From the NCBI GenBank assembly GCA_910586865.1, contig CAJUIY010000025.1:1-28026 (forward strand): DNA of 28,026 nt, in the 5' to 3' direction. The DNA is from an uncultured Bacilli bacterium (GTDB lineage: Bacteria; Bacillota_I; Bacilli_A; RF39; UBA660). Shown here piece by piece: positions 15,301 through 23,944 of the stretch. Every line of letters starts with the position of its first letter. The first letter of the stretch is position 1. The notes under the pieces were generated by a model, which was given only the letters and a program-made list of their open reading frames with translations, had not been told where the DNA came from and searched no databases. Made by a program: the position numbers and the translations under genes.

Positions 15301-18300
15301 ATTATTTAGAAAAAATTGTTATGACGATTGATTCTCTTGAAAAATGGAATGGTCATTTATATAATTGGTATCATATCAAAACAAAGAAAGCGTTACCACC
15401 AAGATTTATTTCTTCTGTTGACTCTGGAAATTTAGTTGCTTCTTTGATTGTTACTCTTGAATTTTTAAGGGAAAATGAACAAGATGATTTAGTTATGATA
15501 GTAGAATCTTTAATTGAAGAGACGAATTTTAAAAAATTATATACGAAAAAGGATGTATTAAGTATTGGATTTGATATCGAGAAGAATCAATTATCCATTT
15601 ACAATTATAATAAATTTGCCTCAGAATCTCGTCTTACTAGCTTTATTGCGATTTGTAAAGGGGATATTCCTACGAAACATTGGTTTTGTCTTGATAAAAC
15701 CTTAACCACATATAAGAAATATAAAGGATTAGTCTCTTGGTCTGGAACAGCATTTGAGTATTATATGCCATTATTATTTATGAAAAATTATAAAAATACA
15801 CTACTAGATGAGACCTACCAGTTTGCTCATATCTGTCAAAAATCTTATGTAGAAAGTATTGATAGAAAATTGCCATATGGAATTAGTGAGTCTGCTTATA
15901 GTGAACTGGATCAAGGGTTGAATTACAAATATAGAGGTTTTTCTGTTCCTTATTTAACATCAAAAGAAGAAACCATAGAGAAAGTAGTTATTTCTCCTTA
16001 TTCTAGTTTATTAGAGGCAGAATTATATCCAAAAGATGTATTGCGAAATATAGAAAAATTGAAAAAATTAAATATGGTATTTCAGTATGGTTTTTATGAT
16101 GCTTATGATTATAGTAGTAAAAAAGTAGTAAGAGTTTGTTATTCTCATCATCAAGGTATGATTTTAATGGGACTAACGAATTATTTAAAGAATAATATTG
16201 TGAAAGAGTATTTTCATAGTAACGTAAAAATTAAGGCTTTTGAAACACTATTAAAAGAAAAAGTACAAGTTCGTGCTAATATCGATATGAAAATGGAAAG
16301 CTATAAAAAATATAACTACGAGAAAGAAAAATTAGAAAACGATATTCGTTCTTTCGATTATATATCAGATATGCCTGAAGTTAGTATTTTATCCAATAAG
16401 AAATATATGTTACTAGTAAATGATAGAGGATCTGGATTTTCTAGATATCGTACTCTTCAACTAAATAGATATCGTAAAATAACGGAACAAGATTATGGTA
16501 TGTTTTTATATATTAAAGATATGGATACCAAAAAAGTATGGTCGAATACTTATGCTCCAATGAATCAAAAACCAGATAAATATGAAGTGGTATTTGCCTC
16601 CGATAAAATTAAATTTTTCAGAAAAGATGGTATGGTTAGTACGAAAACAGAAATAATTGTTTTAGAAGATGAACAAGCAGAAATTAGAAAAATTACGTTT
16701 TATAATGATTCAGAAGAATTTAAAAGATTAGAATTAACTTCTTATACGGAACCTATTTTATCAGAAAATGCTGCAGATGTTTCTCATAAGGTTTATAATC
16801 AGATGTTTCTAGAAATTGAATGGGACAATGATTTAAAAGCCCTTGTGGTCAAAAGAAAGGGAAAAGAAAAAGAAGCACCTAGTTATATGTTAAATGCACT
16901 TATGATTGATCATCCAATAGATAGTTATAGCTATGAAACGAATCGTTTTCAATTGGTAGGAAGAGGTCATGATTATCATAATCCAATGGCTTTAGATAAA
17001 AAACTAACCAATCATGTAGGAAGTAATATCGAACCAATTCTTAGTATCCGAAATCAAATAGAAGTTTCTCCACATAGTAAAAATTGTGTATATTTAGTTT
17101 GTGGGTATGGCAGAAGTAGAAAACAACTAGAGTCTATTTTGTCTTTATATCATGATAAAAAACATATTGATAGAGCCTTTAAGATTTCTAATTTAGCAAG
17201 TATTGCTACTACAAAAAGGCTAAATATTACAGGTAGTGATATGAGACTTTATAATATGATGTTAAATTATATTTATCAAACAACAAAGATATCAATATCA
17301 CAAAATAGACAACAATTACTTTCTAAAAATGCTTTACAAAAAAACAGTCTATGGAAGTTTGGGATAAGTGGGGACTATCCTATGATAGTAGTGAATATTA
17401 AAGATTTAACAAATCTTACTTTTGTAATGGAAATTTTAAAAGCTTTTGAATATTTTAAAAATAAATCCATCTTTATGGATGTAATCATTATCAATAGTGA
17501 AATAGAAGAATATGCAGAAACGATTAAGAAAGAAATTGATAATGAATTATATCGAATTTATTCCTTAAATAGTTTTTATCATACCCCAGGAACGGTTTAT
17601 GTCTTAGAACAAAATGATATATCAAAAGAGGAAATGATATTATTACAAGTAGTTGCTAGATTATATTTTGATGTGGAAAAAGAAGATTCCTTAAAAGACG
17701 AAATCTTAAAACTAGAAGAAAATAACAGAATTAATGATTATAAGAAAGTAGAAACACTCCATAATATTAGAAATGAAAATACGTATTCTCTTGAATATGA
17801 TAATTCCTATGGAGGATTTCAAAAAGAAGGTAGGGAGTATTTTATTTATCAGCCAAATACACCAACTCCATGGTCCAATATTATTGCTAATGAAAAATTT
17901 GGAACCATAGTAACCAATAATGGTTGTGGGTATACCTTTTTTGAAAATAGTTTAGAATTTAAATTAACCTCTTGGACAAATGAAATGGTTATTAATGATA
18001 AATCAGAAGGAATAAAAATCAATGGAAAAATCTTTGAACCAACTAGTTGTACACATGGATTCGGATATAGTATTTTAGAAGGAGAACAGGAAGGGTTTAA
18101 AACAACACTTACTGAATTTATTCCAACAGGTGAAGCCGTTAAAATTTACTTAATAGAAATTGAAAATATAGAAAACGAAGCAAAAGAGATGGATTTATCG
18201 TTTTATATTAACCCAACACTCGGAAACTTTGAAGAAAAAACGAGTAGACATATTCTATCTGAAATGATGAATCATAATCAATATATGAGATTAAGAAACG

Positions 18301-20048
18301 TCTATAATATTGATTATAGTGATGTATCGGTTTTTCTTTCTTCTAGTGAAACCATCAAAGATTATGTGATTGATAGAATTCTAGTAAAAGAAATAAAAAC
18401 CACCATCGTACTAGAAAAGAAAAAGAAAAAACAAATTGTCTTTATGATGGGATGTAGTAGAAACGATTTGGAAATAGATGCCTACATTTCGAAATATAGA
18501 GATCTGAAAAACGTGAAAAAAGAACTTCGAAATGTCTCTCTTTATTGGAAAAAGAAACTTTCCACTATTCATGTGGAAACAAAAGAGAAAAGTTTTGATT
18601 ATATGATGAACGGTTGGTATTTATATCAAGCAATTTCTTCTAGAATTTTCGCTAGAGCTGGATTTTATCAAGTGAGTGGAGCTTATGGTTATAGGGACCA
18701 ATTACAAGATGCGATGAACTTGTGTTTAGTAGATTCTCTTCTTACGAAAAAACAAATTCTTATCAATGCTTCTCATCAATTTAAAAAAGGAGATGTTCTT
18801 CATTGGTGGCACGAAAAAAATCATTTTGGTCTTAGAAGTAGATATAAAGATGATTACTTATGGCTTGTTTATGCTGTCATTCACTATATCGAAATAACAA
18901 ATGATATTACCATTTTAGAAGAGGAAGTACCTTATATTGAAGGAGAGGAATTGACTGCTCATGAAGTGGATAAAGGGATGATTTTTACTTATAGTGAAGA
19001 AAAGGAGACTTTATTTGAACATTTGATATTATCCCTTGAATACTCTATGAAACAACTTGGAGAGCATGGTTTACCACTGATGGGTGGTGGAGACTGGAAC
19101 GATGGTATGAATAAGGTAGGGATTAAAGGCAAAGGAGAAAGTGTTTGGTTAGGATTTTTCTTATACCTGATTACGGATAAGATAATGCCAATCATTGCTA
19201 AATATAAGGAAGACTTTGATATCTCTATTTATAAAGAATTTAATAAAGAGTTAAAAACAAATCTAAATACTTATGGTTATGAGAATGGTTATTATCTTCG
19301 TGCTTACTTTGATAATGGTGATAAATTAGGAAGTATAACATCAAGTGAATGTAAGATTGATTTGATTTCTCAAAGTTTTGCTATTCTAAGTGGTGTTGGA
19401 GAAGAAAAAACAGAAGATTTAATTCGTATTGTAGAAAAGGAGTTAGTAGATTCCAAAAGTAATATTGTAAAATTGCTATCACCACCATTTAAAGAATCTT
19501 TAAATGATCCTGGTTATATTATGAATTATCCGAAAGGTATTCGAGAAAATGGTGGACAGTATACCCATGCTGTTGCTTGGTATATCATGGCATTAATCAA
19601 AGCAAAAAAATATGACTTAGCTTATCATCATTTTCAAATGATAAATCCGGTTAATCGAACGCTAAATAAAAAAGGAGTAGAAACTTATCAAGTAGAACCT
19701 TATGTTATCGCAGCGGATATTTATTCCAATCCTGCTTTTCTAGCAAGAGGTGGTTGGACTTGGTATACAGGTTCTGCAGGCTGGTTTTATAAAGTAGGAA
19801 TGGAGGATATACTAGGAATAGAGAAAAGGGGAGATATTTTAAAAATAGAACCTCATCTTTCTTCTTCTAACTTAAACTATTCTGTTGAATATCAATATAA
19901 AGATGCGATTTACCATATCCAAGTAAAAGCCGCTAAAAAAAGAAGAATCACAATAGATGGTAAAACCTCAAAAAATGATTTTATTGAGTTAAAAGAAAAA
20001 GGTAGTTATCAAGTAATTGTTTATAGGAATGGAGAAGAAAATGATTAA
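12390..20048 (+). CDS. Cyclic beta-1,2-glucan synthase (GT84 + GH189-like + GH94)
   Basis: A giant 2552-aa membrane enzyme that polymerises UDP-glucose into beta-1,2-glucan, cyclises it and trims chain length. Modules in order: an N-terminal region of about 315 aa; membrane helices near 318-366; a GT84 glycosyltransferase domain with the DxD motif (LDTDTEP, Asp528/Asp530) and the acceptor motif HRWARGD near 675; membrane segments near 717-755 and 844-886; a GH189-like transglycosylase/cyclisation domain beginning near 940 (RTSPTNIGYSL, NWYHIKT, SVDSGNL, GISESAYSELDQ, YSHHQGM); then a GH94-like phosphorylase half with ALFGYRDQ-type SGAYGYRDQLQDAM near 2090, WWHEKNHFGLRS and the catalytic GGGDWNDGMN near 2232-2241. 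All key modules look intact. It is slightly shorter than the roughly 2800 aa of Rhizobiales homologues. No NdvA-type exporter is in the window. Confidence 0.92.
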   Translation: MHQLIKRFLNDYHNISRYYRYLVDKTKQHENVGITSEWLIDNYYLVVEYKKMIEKDKKSISKMLHNSKMLYPLLQDIVIHNEYNINYKLLVKEVNSYQRKNDIYFTYEEFSLLPVLLYFIYTKKLDHILESVCHDLEVEEVVKHKIESFHDSNYSFSSILGDEKLLQDDTYIFEMNRQLRETGKESNYFFKELTKLLEEHKKSLKDIVRDKYQEKMHDTMLISNIFTDIKDILIYDIETNYSKMNQCEKILMEDSIYNKMTSETKECYRKKITKLAKKRHMNEYDFAKELLEEAKEKDCHIGYLLFQNTSIRLKTVSYITSIFVLSILLAWMLSYFFITPKFLGFVILLIPSIQLITQLVHQILMSFIKPKPLFKMNYLKGLPEESSCMVVIPTIISDTRKIKDVFDRLETYYLMNKSNHLYFTLLADAKKEEEEVMPYDREIIDFGVEYVRKLNKKYKKDLFHFVYRKRVWSEDEDAFLGYERKRGALLHFNRLLLKKTTPSFEKQYFNVHTLSEFDVKIKYVISLDTDTEPVLNSLLKLIGCMAHPLNKPVLNQEKNKVISGYGMIQPKVSTDIEATNTSLFSQIFAGIGGFDTYSALAPNVYQDVFSEGNFVGKGIYDLEIFDQVLYERFPEHLILSHDLLEGSYLRCGYASDIEIVDGFPSKFLVEASRNHRWARGDSQIISYLGAKVKNKNKELETNPLNLLEKYKILDNIIRMFVYPSLLFILVLTIFKEKYQLLFLLFTLLVVAFPILSFLRSKLYVKKELTTTVYYKDLLYGGKALLLRTATVFSTIPYYTNLYMDAFVRAIYRMFYSHKNLLSWTSSEDASKTISSSFLNYVREFSYQIIFSIILLIVAIFMQNIIGIVVATIFFMAPLLTYYISLDLDDDSNQEKLDEKEEEEFLSIANKTWNYFSSFLKEEYNYLIPDNYQETREEKLEYRTSPTNIGYSLTSVISAYFLGLIDIDKCMDYLEKIVMTIDSLEKWNGHLYNWYHIKTKKALPPRFISSVDSGNLVASLIVTLEFLRENEQDDLVMIVESLIEETNFKKLYTKKDVLSIGFDIEKNQLSIYNYNKFASESRLTSFIAICKGDIPTKHWFCLDKTLTTYKKYKGLVSWSGTAFEYYMPLLFMKNYKNTLLDETYQFAHICQKSYVESIDRKLPYGISESAYSELDQGLNYKYRGFSVPYLTSKEETIEKVVISPYSSLLEAELYPKDVLRNIEKLKKLNMVFQYGFYDAYDYSSKKVVRVCYSHHQGMILMGLTNYLKNNIVKEYFHSNVKIKAFETLLKEKVQVRANIDMKMESYKKYNYEKEKLENDIRSFDYISDMPEVSILSNKKYMLLVNDRGSGFSRYRTLQLNRYRKITEQDYGMFLYIKDMDTKKVWSNTYAPMNQKPDKYEVVFASDKIKFFRKDGMVSTKTEIIVLEDEQAEIRKITFYNDSEEFKRLELTSYTEPILSENAADVSHKVYNQMFLEIEWDNDLKALVVKRKGKEKEAPSYMLNALMIDHPIDSYSYETNRFQLVGRGHDYHNPMALDKKLTNHVGSNIEPILSIRNQIEVSPHSKNCVYLVCGYGRSRKQLESILSLYHDKKHIDRAFKISNLASIATTKRLNITGSDMRLYNMMLNYIYQTTKISISQNRQQLLSKNALQKNSLWKFGISGDYPMIVVNIKDLTNLTFVMEILKAFEYFKNKSIFMDVIIINSEIEEYAETIKKEIDNELYRIYSLNSFYHTPGTVYVLEQNDISKEEMILLQVVARLYFDVEKEDSLKDEILKLEENNRINDYKKVETLHNIRNENTYSLEYDNSYGGFQKEGREYFIYQPNTPTPWSNIIANEKFGTIVTNNGCGYTFFENSLEFKLTSWTNEMVINDKSEGIKINGKIFEPTSCTHGFGYSILEGEQEGFKTTLTEFIPTGEAVKIYLIEIENIENEAKEMDLSFYINPTLGNFEEKTSRHILSEMMNHNQYMRLRNVYNIDYSDVSVFLSSSETIKDYVIDRILVKEIKTTIVLEKKKKKQIVFMMGCSRNDLEIDAYISKYRDLKNVKKELRNVSLYWKKKLSTIHVETKEKSFDYMMNGWYLYQAISSRIFARAGFYQVSGAYGYRDQLQDAMNLCLVDSLLTKKQILINASHQFKKGDVLHWWHEKNHFGLRSRYKDDYLWLVYAVIHYIEITNDITILEEEVPYIEGEELTAHEVDKGMIFTYSEEKETLFEHLILSLEYSMKQLGEHGLPLMGGGDWNDGMNKVGIKGKGESVWLGFFLYLITDKIMPIIAKYKEDFDISIYKEFNKELKTNLNTYGYENGYYLRAYFDNGDKLGSITSSECKIDLISQSFAILSGVGEEKTEDLIRIVEKELVDSKSNIVKLLSPPFKESLNDPGYIMNYPKGIRENGGQYTHAVAWYIMALIKAKKYDLAYHHFQMINPVNRTLNKKGVETYQVEPYVIAADIYSNPAFLARGGWTWYTGSAGWFYKVGMEDILGIEKRGDILKIEPHLSSSNLNYSVEYQYKDAIYHIQVKAAKKRRITIDGKTSKNDFIELKEKGSYQVIVYRNGEEND

Positions 20049-21270
20049 ATTTAATTTTTGGGAGTATATGGAACGCTTTCTGGATGAAGAAAAGTTAAAA
20101 GAAACTCTAAAAAGACAGGATTTTTATATGAATAAGTTACAACAAGAAGAATTGGCAGGTTGGTATCAAGAAGAAATTGGAAACAGTAGTTTAGAAAAAA
20201 TATTTGAATGTAGTGAAAGATTAAAAAAACAGTCGGATTATTTACTAGTGATTGCTACTGGTGGATCTTATATGGGAAGTTTCTCTTTCTATGAAATGTT
20301 TAAAGATAAAAGGGAGGATTCTCATAAACTTGTCTATATTGGCAATAATCTCTCTTCGAAAACAATTAGGGAAACTTTAGAGTTTTTAGAAGACAAAAAT
20401 TTCTCTGTTAATGTAATTAGTAAATCTGGTAACACTTTAGAAATCAAGATTCTTTATCAAATAGTTCAAGAATTATTATTAAAAAAGTATAAGGAAGAAG
20501 AAGTTTCAAAGAGGATTGTAGTAACAACAGAGAATAAAGACTCTTTCCTCAAGCAGGAAATAGAGAAACATCACTATTCATGGTTTGAGTTTCCAAAAAA
20601 TATAGGAGGACGCTATAGCTTAGTGACAGTTGCTCATTTACTACCACTTTCCTTTGTTTCTTTTGACATTAAAAAATTAGTAAACGGATTTTATGATGGC
20701 AAACAATTCGCAAAAGAAGCTTATTATTATGCAGCTATTCGAAATCAAATGTACCAATCTTCTAAGTTTGTTGAAAATTTTAGTGTTTATGAACCTTGTG
20801 CTTATTATTACACAGAGTTTTTAAAACAGTTATTTGCAGAAAGTGAAGGAAAAGAGAAAAAAGGAATCTTGCCAATTTCAACAGTAAATACGCGAGACTT
20901 ACATTCTTTGGGGCAATATTTACAAGATGGTAGTAATATTATCTTTGAAACTGTGATTGATATTGAGATGGAGGAGGACTTCACTTTTTCTAACATTTCT
21001 ATGAAAGAGTTAAATAACAATATCAAACAATCTGTTTTAAAATCGCATTACCAAGAAGATACACCAAGTATCGTATTACAAGTAGGTTATGACTTATATT
21101 CATTTGGACAACTTAGTATGTTTTTTATGTTATCGGTTGTTTTTAGTAGTTATTTATTTGATATTAATCCCTTTGATCAACCAGGAGTTGAAAAATATAA
21201 GAATGAACTCCGTAAGATAATGAACCAAAAAAATAATAGTAATTTTTCCCTTTCTAAAGAGAAACAGTAA
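20041..21270 (+). CDS. pgi: Glucose-6-phosphate isomerase
   Basis: 409 aa, somewhat short for Firmicutes (about 450). Interconverts glucose-6-P and fructose-6-P. Motifs: ATGGSYMGS near the sugar-phosphate site, SKSGNT (usual SKSGTT), GGRYSLVT, AESEGKEKKGILP with the catalytic Glu, TRDLHSLGQYLQDG with the catalytic His, and the C-terminal signature NPFDQPGVEKYK. ATG 20041 has GGAG 6 bases upstream; an in-frame TTG at 20017 has no site and is rejected. The start lies inside the last codons of the glucan synthase (8-base overlap), so translation is coupled. Being tied to a UDP-glucose consumer suggests a role in steering hexose phosphate (inference). Confidence 0.93.
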   Translation: MIKFNFWEYMERFLDEEKLKETLKRQDFYMNKLQQEELAGWYQEEIGNSSLEKIFECSERLKKQSDYLLVIATGGSYMGSFSFYEMFKDKREDSHKLVYIGNNLSSKTIRETLEFLEDKNFSVNVISKSGNTLEIKILYQIVQELLLKKYKEEEVSKRIVVTTENKDSFLKQEIEKHHYSWFEFPKNIGGRYSLVTVAHLLPLSFVSFDIKKLVNGFYDGKQFAKEAYYYAAIRNQMYQSSKFVENFSVYEPCAYYYTEFLKQLFAESEGKEKKGILPISTVNTRDLHSLGQYLQDGSNIIFETVIDIEMEEDFTFSNISMKELNNNIKQSVLKSHYQEDTPSIVLQVGYDLYSFGQLSMFFMLSVVFSSYLFDINPFDQPGVEKYKNELRKIMNQKNNSNFSLSKEKQ

Positions 21271-21284
21271 GAAAGAGGAAAGTT

Positions 21285-22136
21285 ATGAAATTAGTAGTAA
21301 AGAGAAAATCAGAATTATTACCATATTTAGAAGCTGAACTTGATATGCCTAAGAAAAAAATAAAATCTTATTTAGTGCATGGTATGATTGATATCAATCA
21401 TCAAAAAGTTACACAATATAATTTTCCATTAGAAGTTGGTATGAAAATAGAGATTGATACGAAAACAAAAAAACAATTGCCTTTTACTATTCTTTATGAA
21501 GATAATTTTATTCTGGTTGTGGATAAGCCAAGCAATTTATTGACAATTGCTACCAGTAAAGAAAAAGAAAAAACGTTGTATCATTATGTGAGAGAATATG
21601 TAAAATCAAAAAATAAAAACAATAAGATTTTTGTAGTACATCGCTTGGATAGGGATACGAGTGGAATTGTTTTATTTGCAAAAGATGAAAAGACCAAAAA
21701 TGATTTTCAAAAAAATTGGAATACTGATACGAAAAACAGAGAATATATCGCTATCGTTCATGGAATAATGGAAAAAAAATCGGATTGTTTAGTGAATCGG
21801 TTATTAGAAACAAAAACAAATCATGTTTATGTTACTGAGAAAAAAGAAGGAAAAGAGGCCATTACTAATTATCAAGTTATCAAGGAAAGTAATTTGTATT
21901 CTATGTTAAAGATAAAGATAGAAACAGGAAGAAAAAATCAAATTCGGGTTCAGCTTGCTAATATTAATCATCCCATCGTGGGGGATAAAAAATATTCAAA
22001 GAAGAAAAGAGAAGAAACCTCTTCTAGACTTTATTTACATGCAAGTAAACTGCAAATCTTTTATAAGCAAAAAAATGATATTCTAACATTGGAATCAAAA
22101 TTACCAGATTCTTTCCATAAATTCATTAGAAAGTAG
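21285..22136 (+). CDS. RluA-family pseudouridine synthase
   Basis: 283 aa. The N-terminal third is an S4-like RNA-binding domain (KKKIKSYLVHGMIDINHQKV), followed by the catalytic domain with VVDKPSNLL and the signature HRLDRDTSGIVLFAK, in which the second Asp is the catalytic residue. ETGRKNQIRVQLANINHPIVGDKKY near the end is conserved in the family. It isomerises uridines in rRNA or tRNA; RluD-like or RluC-like specificity is not readable. GAGGAAAG precedes the ATG. It starts 14 bases after pgi, so it is in the glucan operon, with no obvious functional link. Confidence 0.93.
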   Translation: MKLVVKRKSELLPYLEAELDMPKKKIKSYLVHGMIDINHQKVTQYNFPLEVGMKIEIDTKTKKQLPFTILYEDNFILVVDKPSNLLTIATSKEKEKTLYHYVREYVKSKNKNNKIFVVHRLDRDTSGIVLFAKDEKTKNDFQKNWNTDTKNREYIAIVHGIMEKKSDCLVNRLLETKTNHVYVTEKKEGKEAITNYQVIKESNLYSMLKIKIETGRKNQIRVQLANINHPIVGDKKYSKKKREETSSRLYLHASKLQIFYKQKNDILTLESKLPDSFHKFIRK

Positions 22137-22145
22137 GCATGTTGT

Positions 22146-22811
22146 ATGGATAATAAAAAGTTAAAACATATTTTTCAGTTTTTAGTGGTAATCATTATCA
22201 TTTTTGCTATATTGATTATCCAAAAAGAATATGTGACAGGGGATGAAAAAAAGTTCAAAAGAGAATTTGAATACTTTAATAAAAAAACTAGTCTGCGTTT
22301 TTCAGAGGAATATCCAAGTGTTAAGATAGAAAAGCAGAATGGAATCAAGTACGTATCCGAAAAGGAAGTAGTAGATTTCCTAAAAAGTGGAACAGGTATC
22401 CTTTTCTTAGCTTATCCAGAAGGAATTCGTTCTAGAATATTACTACCATATTTTTTGGATGTTTGCTATCAGGAGAGAGTAGAAACGGTTTATTATTTTA
22501 ATGCGTATTCTAGTCGTGAGGAAAAAGAAAAGAAAGAGGATACGGTTGTTACTTTAAAAGAAGGAAGCAAAGATTATAAAAAAGCACTAGAAGTATTAGG
22601 AGAGAATGCACCAGATTATCAAGAAGTAAATGATGGCAGTAAAAGAATTTATTTTCCAACCATTATGATAGTAAAAGATGGAAAACTTCTATATAGTTAT
22701 CAAGCATCGAGTGAGGAAGAATCCTCTTTTCAGAAATTAACAAAGAAACAAAAGCAATTTTTCAAAAAAGAATTAAGCAACAATATCAAAAAAATAATCA
22801 AAACGGAATAA
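22146..22811 (+). CDS. Membrane-anchored thioredoxin-fold-like protein without CxxC
   Basis: 221 aa. One N-terminal membrane helix (about 10-26, FQFLVVIIIIFAILII) with a cytoplasm-facing Lys-rich start places the rest outside. The soluble part has the order of a thioredoxin fold: strand GILFLAY, a P-E-G-I-R turn (91-95) where redox enzymes have CPxC, a helix LLPYFLDVC, strand VETVYYFNA, then a FPTIMIVKDGKLLYSY segment resembling the cis-Pro loop. The only cysteine is Cys107, so it cannot act as a dithiol oxidoreductase. The weak AGTAGG site overlaps the rluA stop, indicating coupled translation. Function unknown; a binding or chaperone role is inference. Confidence 0.7.
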   Translation: MDNKKLKHIFQFLVVIIIIFAILIIQKEYVTGDEKKFKREFEYFNKKTSLRFSEEYPSVKIEKQNGIKYVSEKEVVDFLKSGTGILFLAYPEGIRSRILLPYFLDVCYQERVETVYYFNAYSSREEKEKKEDTVVTLKEGSKDYKKALEVLGENAPDYQEVNDGSKRIYFPTIMIVKDGKLLYSYQASSEEESSFQKLTKKQKQFFKKELSNNIKKIIKTE

Positions 22812-22814
22812 AAT

Positions 22815-22855
22815 AAGTCTCCTTCCATCAATATAAGAATGAAAGGAGATTTTTT
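22815..22855 (+). promoter_or_regulatory. sigG leader hairpin covering the ribosome site
   Basis: TCTCCTT (22818-22824) pairs with AAGGAGA (22843-22849), and the stem can extend three more pairs outwards. The right arm contains the sigG Shine-Dalgarno GGAG, and six Us (22850-22855) run straight into the ATG at 22856. It can serve as a terminator for the glucan operon and as a block to ribosome binding on sigG. No separate sigma-F-type promoter was recognised. Confidence 0.65.
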
Positions 22856-23632
22856 ATGGCACGCCACAAAGTAGAGATTAGTGGTGTGAATACAGCAAAT
22901 ATTCAAGTTTTAACGAATGAAGAGATGAGAGAACTCTTTATCAAGATGAAGGAGAATGATCCCTTTGCAAGAGAGGAGTTAGTGAAAGGAAATTTAAAGT
23001 TAGTATTAAGTATTTTAAAACGATTCAATAATCGTTGTGATAATATGGATGATTTATTTCAAGTAGGTTGTGTGGGACTTTTAAAGGCCATTGATAATTT
23101 TGATATAGGACACGAAGTGAAATTTTCAACGTATGCTGTACCTATGATTTTAGGAGAAGTTAGGAGATATCTAAGAGACAATAACAGTATAAGAGTAAGC
23201 AGGTCTTTAAAAGATATCGCCTACAAGACATTAAAATATAAAGAAGAAGTAATAGCCCAAAGAGGTGTTGAACCAACCGTTGAGGAAATCGCTAAAAAAC
23301 TCGATGTGGAACCGTTTGATGTTGTGAATGCATTAGAGTCCTTACGAGAACCAGTTAGTATGTTCGAAGCTATCTATAATGATGGGGGAGATACCATCTA
23401 TTTATGTGATCAAATAGAAGATAAAAGGACAAACAGTAAGGATATGGAGATTAAATTAGCATTAAATGAGGCGATTGATAACTTAAGCGAAAGAGAGCAA
23501 TTTATTTTGGGAGAAAGATTTGTGACAGGAAAAACGCAGATGGAAATTGCCGATGAACTTGCTATTAGTCAAGCACAAGTTTCTAGGTTAGAAAAGTCAG
23601 CGATAAAATCCTTAAAGAAAGTCTTAAGATAG
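22856..23632 (+). CDS. sigG: RNA polymerase sporulation sigma factor SigG
   Basis: 258 aa. Directs late forespore genes after engulfment. The N-terminus KVEISGVNTANIQVLTNEEM is the SigG-specific start, separating it from SigF. Region 2: KGNLKLVLSILKRF, DDLFQVGCVGLLKAIDNFD, KFSTYAVPMILGEVRRYLRD (the core-binding and -10 region). Region 3: RVSRSLKDIAYK. Region 4: helix-turn-helix TQMEIADELAISQAQVSRLEK. AAAGGAGA precedes the ATG but is held in a hairpin. It is followed 32 bases later by ylmC, matching the usual sigG-ylmC neighbourhood; sigE is not adjacent here. Confidence 0.96.
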   Translation: MARHKVEISGVNTANIQVLTNEEMRELFIKMKENDPFAREELVKGNLKLVLSILKRFNNRCDNMDDLFQVGCVGLLKAIDNFDIGHEVKFSTYAVPMILGEVRRYLRDNNSIRVSRSLKDIAYKTLKYKEEVIAQRGVEPTVEEIAKKLDVEPFDVVNALESLREPVSMFEAIYNDGGDTIYLCDQIEDKRTNSKDMEIKLALNEAIDNLSEREQFILGERFVTGKTQMEIADELAISQAQVSRLEKSAIKSLKKVLR

Positions 23633-23664
23633 TAATAATATCATATACTTTATTGGGTGATTAC

Positions 23665-23892
23665 ATGAGACTTTCTGACTTACAATCTAAAAATATCGTA
23701 AATGTTTTTGATGGAAAAAACGTAGGAAGTATTATTGATGCCAATATTAGTAATGATGGAAGTATTGAGTCATTAGTGATAGAAGCAAATAAAAAATTCT
23801 TATCCTTTTCTAAAGAAGAGGATATGTTGGTTCCATGGAGTGATATTACAAAAATAGGGGAAGATGTTATTTTGGTGAACTTAAAATTTTGA
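23665..23892 (+). CDS. ylmC: YlmC/YmxH family PRC-barrel protein
   Basis: 75 aa with a PRC-barrel-like beta fold: MRLSDLQSKNIVNV, FDGKNVGSIIDANIS, the strand SIESLVIEA and VPWSDITKIGEDVILV. YlmC/YmxH proteins lie beside sporulation genes in many Firmicutes; their role is not established. ATG 23665 is chosen because GGTGAT lies just before it and the family begins MRLSDL; an in-frame TTG at 23653 has no site. Probably cotranscribed with sigG. Confidence 0.88.
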   Translation: MRLSDLQSKNIVNVFDGKNVGSIIDANISNDGSIESLVIEANKKFLSFSKEEDMLVPWSDITKIGEDVILVNLKF

Positions 23893-23931
23893 AGAACAAA
23901 GATTGAAAGCATTCTACTTGTTCTTTTTTTT
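23892..23931 (+). terminator. Terminator of sigG-ylmC
   Basis: AAGAACAA (23892-23899) pairs perfectly with TTGTTCTT (23918-23925), followed by a T-run to 23931. The left arm overlaps the ylmC stop codon. Confidence 0.85.
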
Positions 23932-23944
23932 CATATGATTTAAT

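Noticed and set aside
18989..19195. Minus-strand frame inside the glucan synthase
   Set aside because: Lies opposite the GGGDWNDGMN catalytic region of a clearly real gene; no supporting signals.
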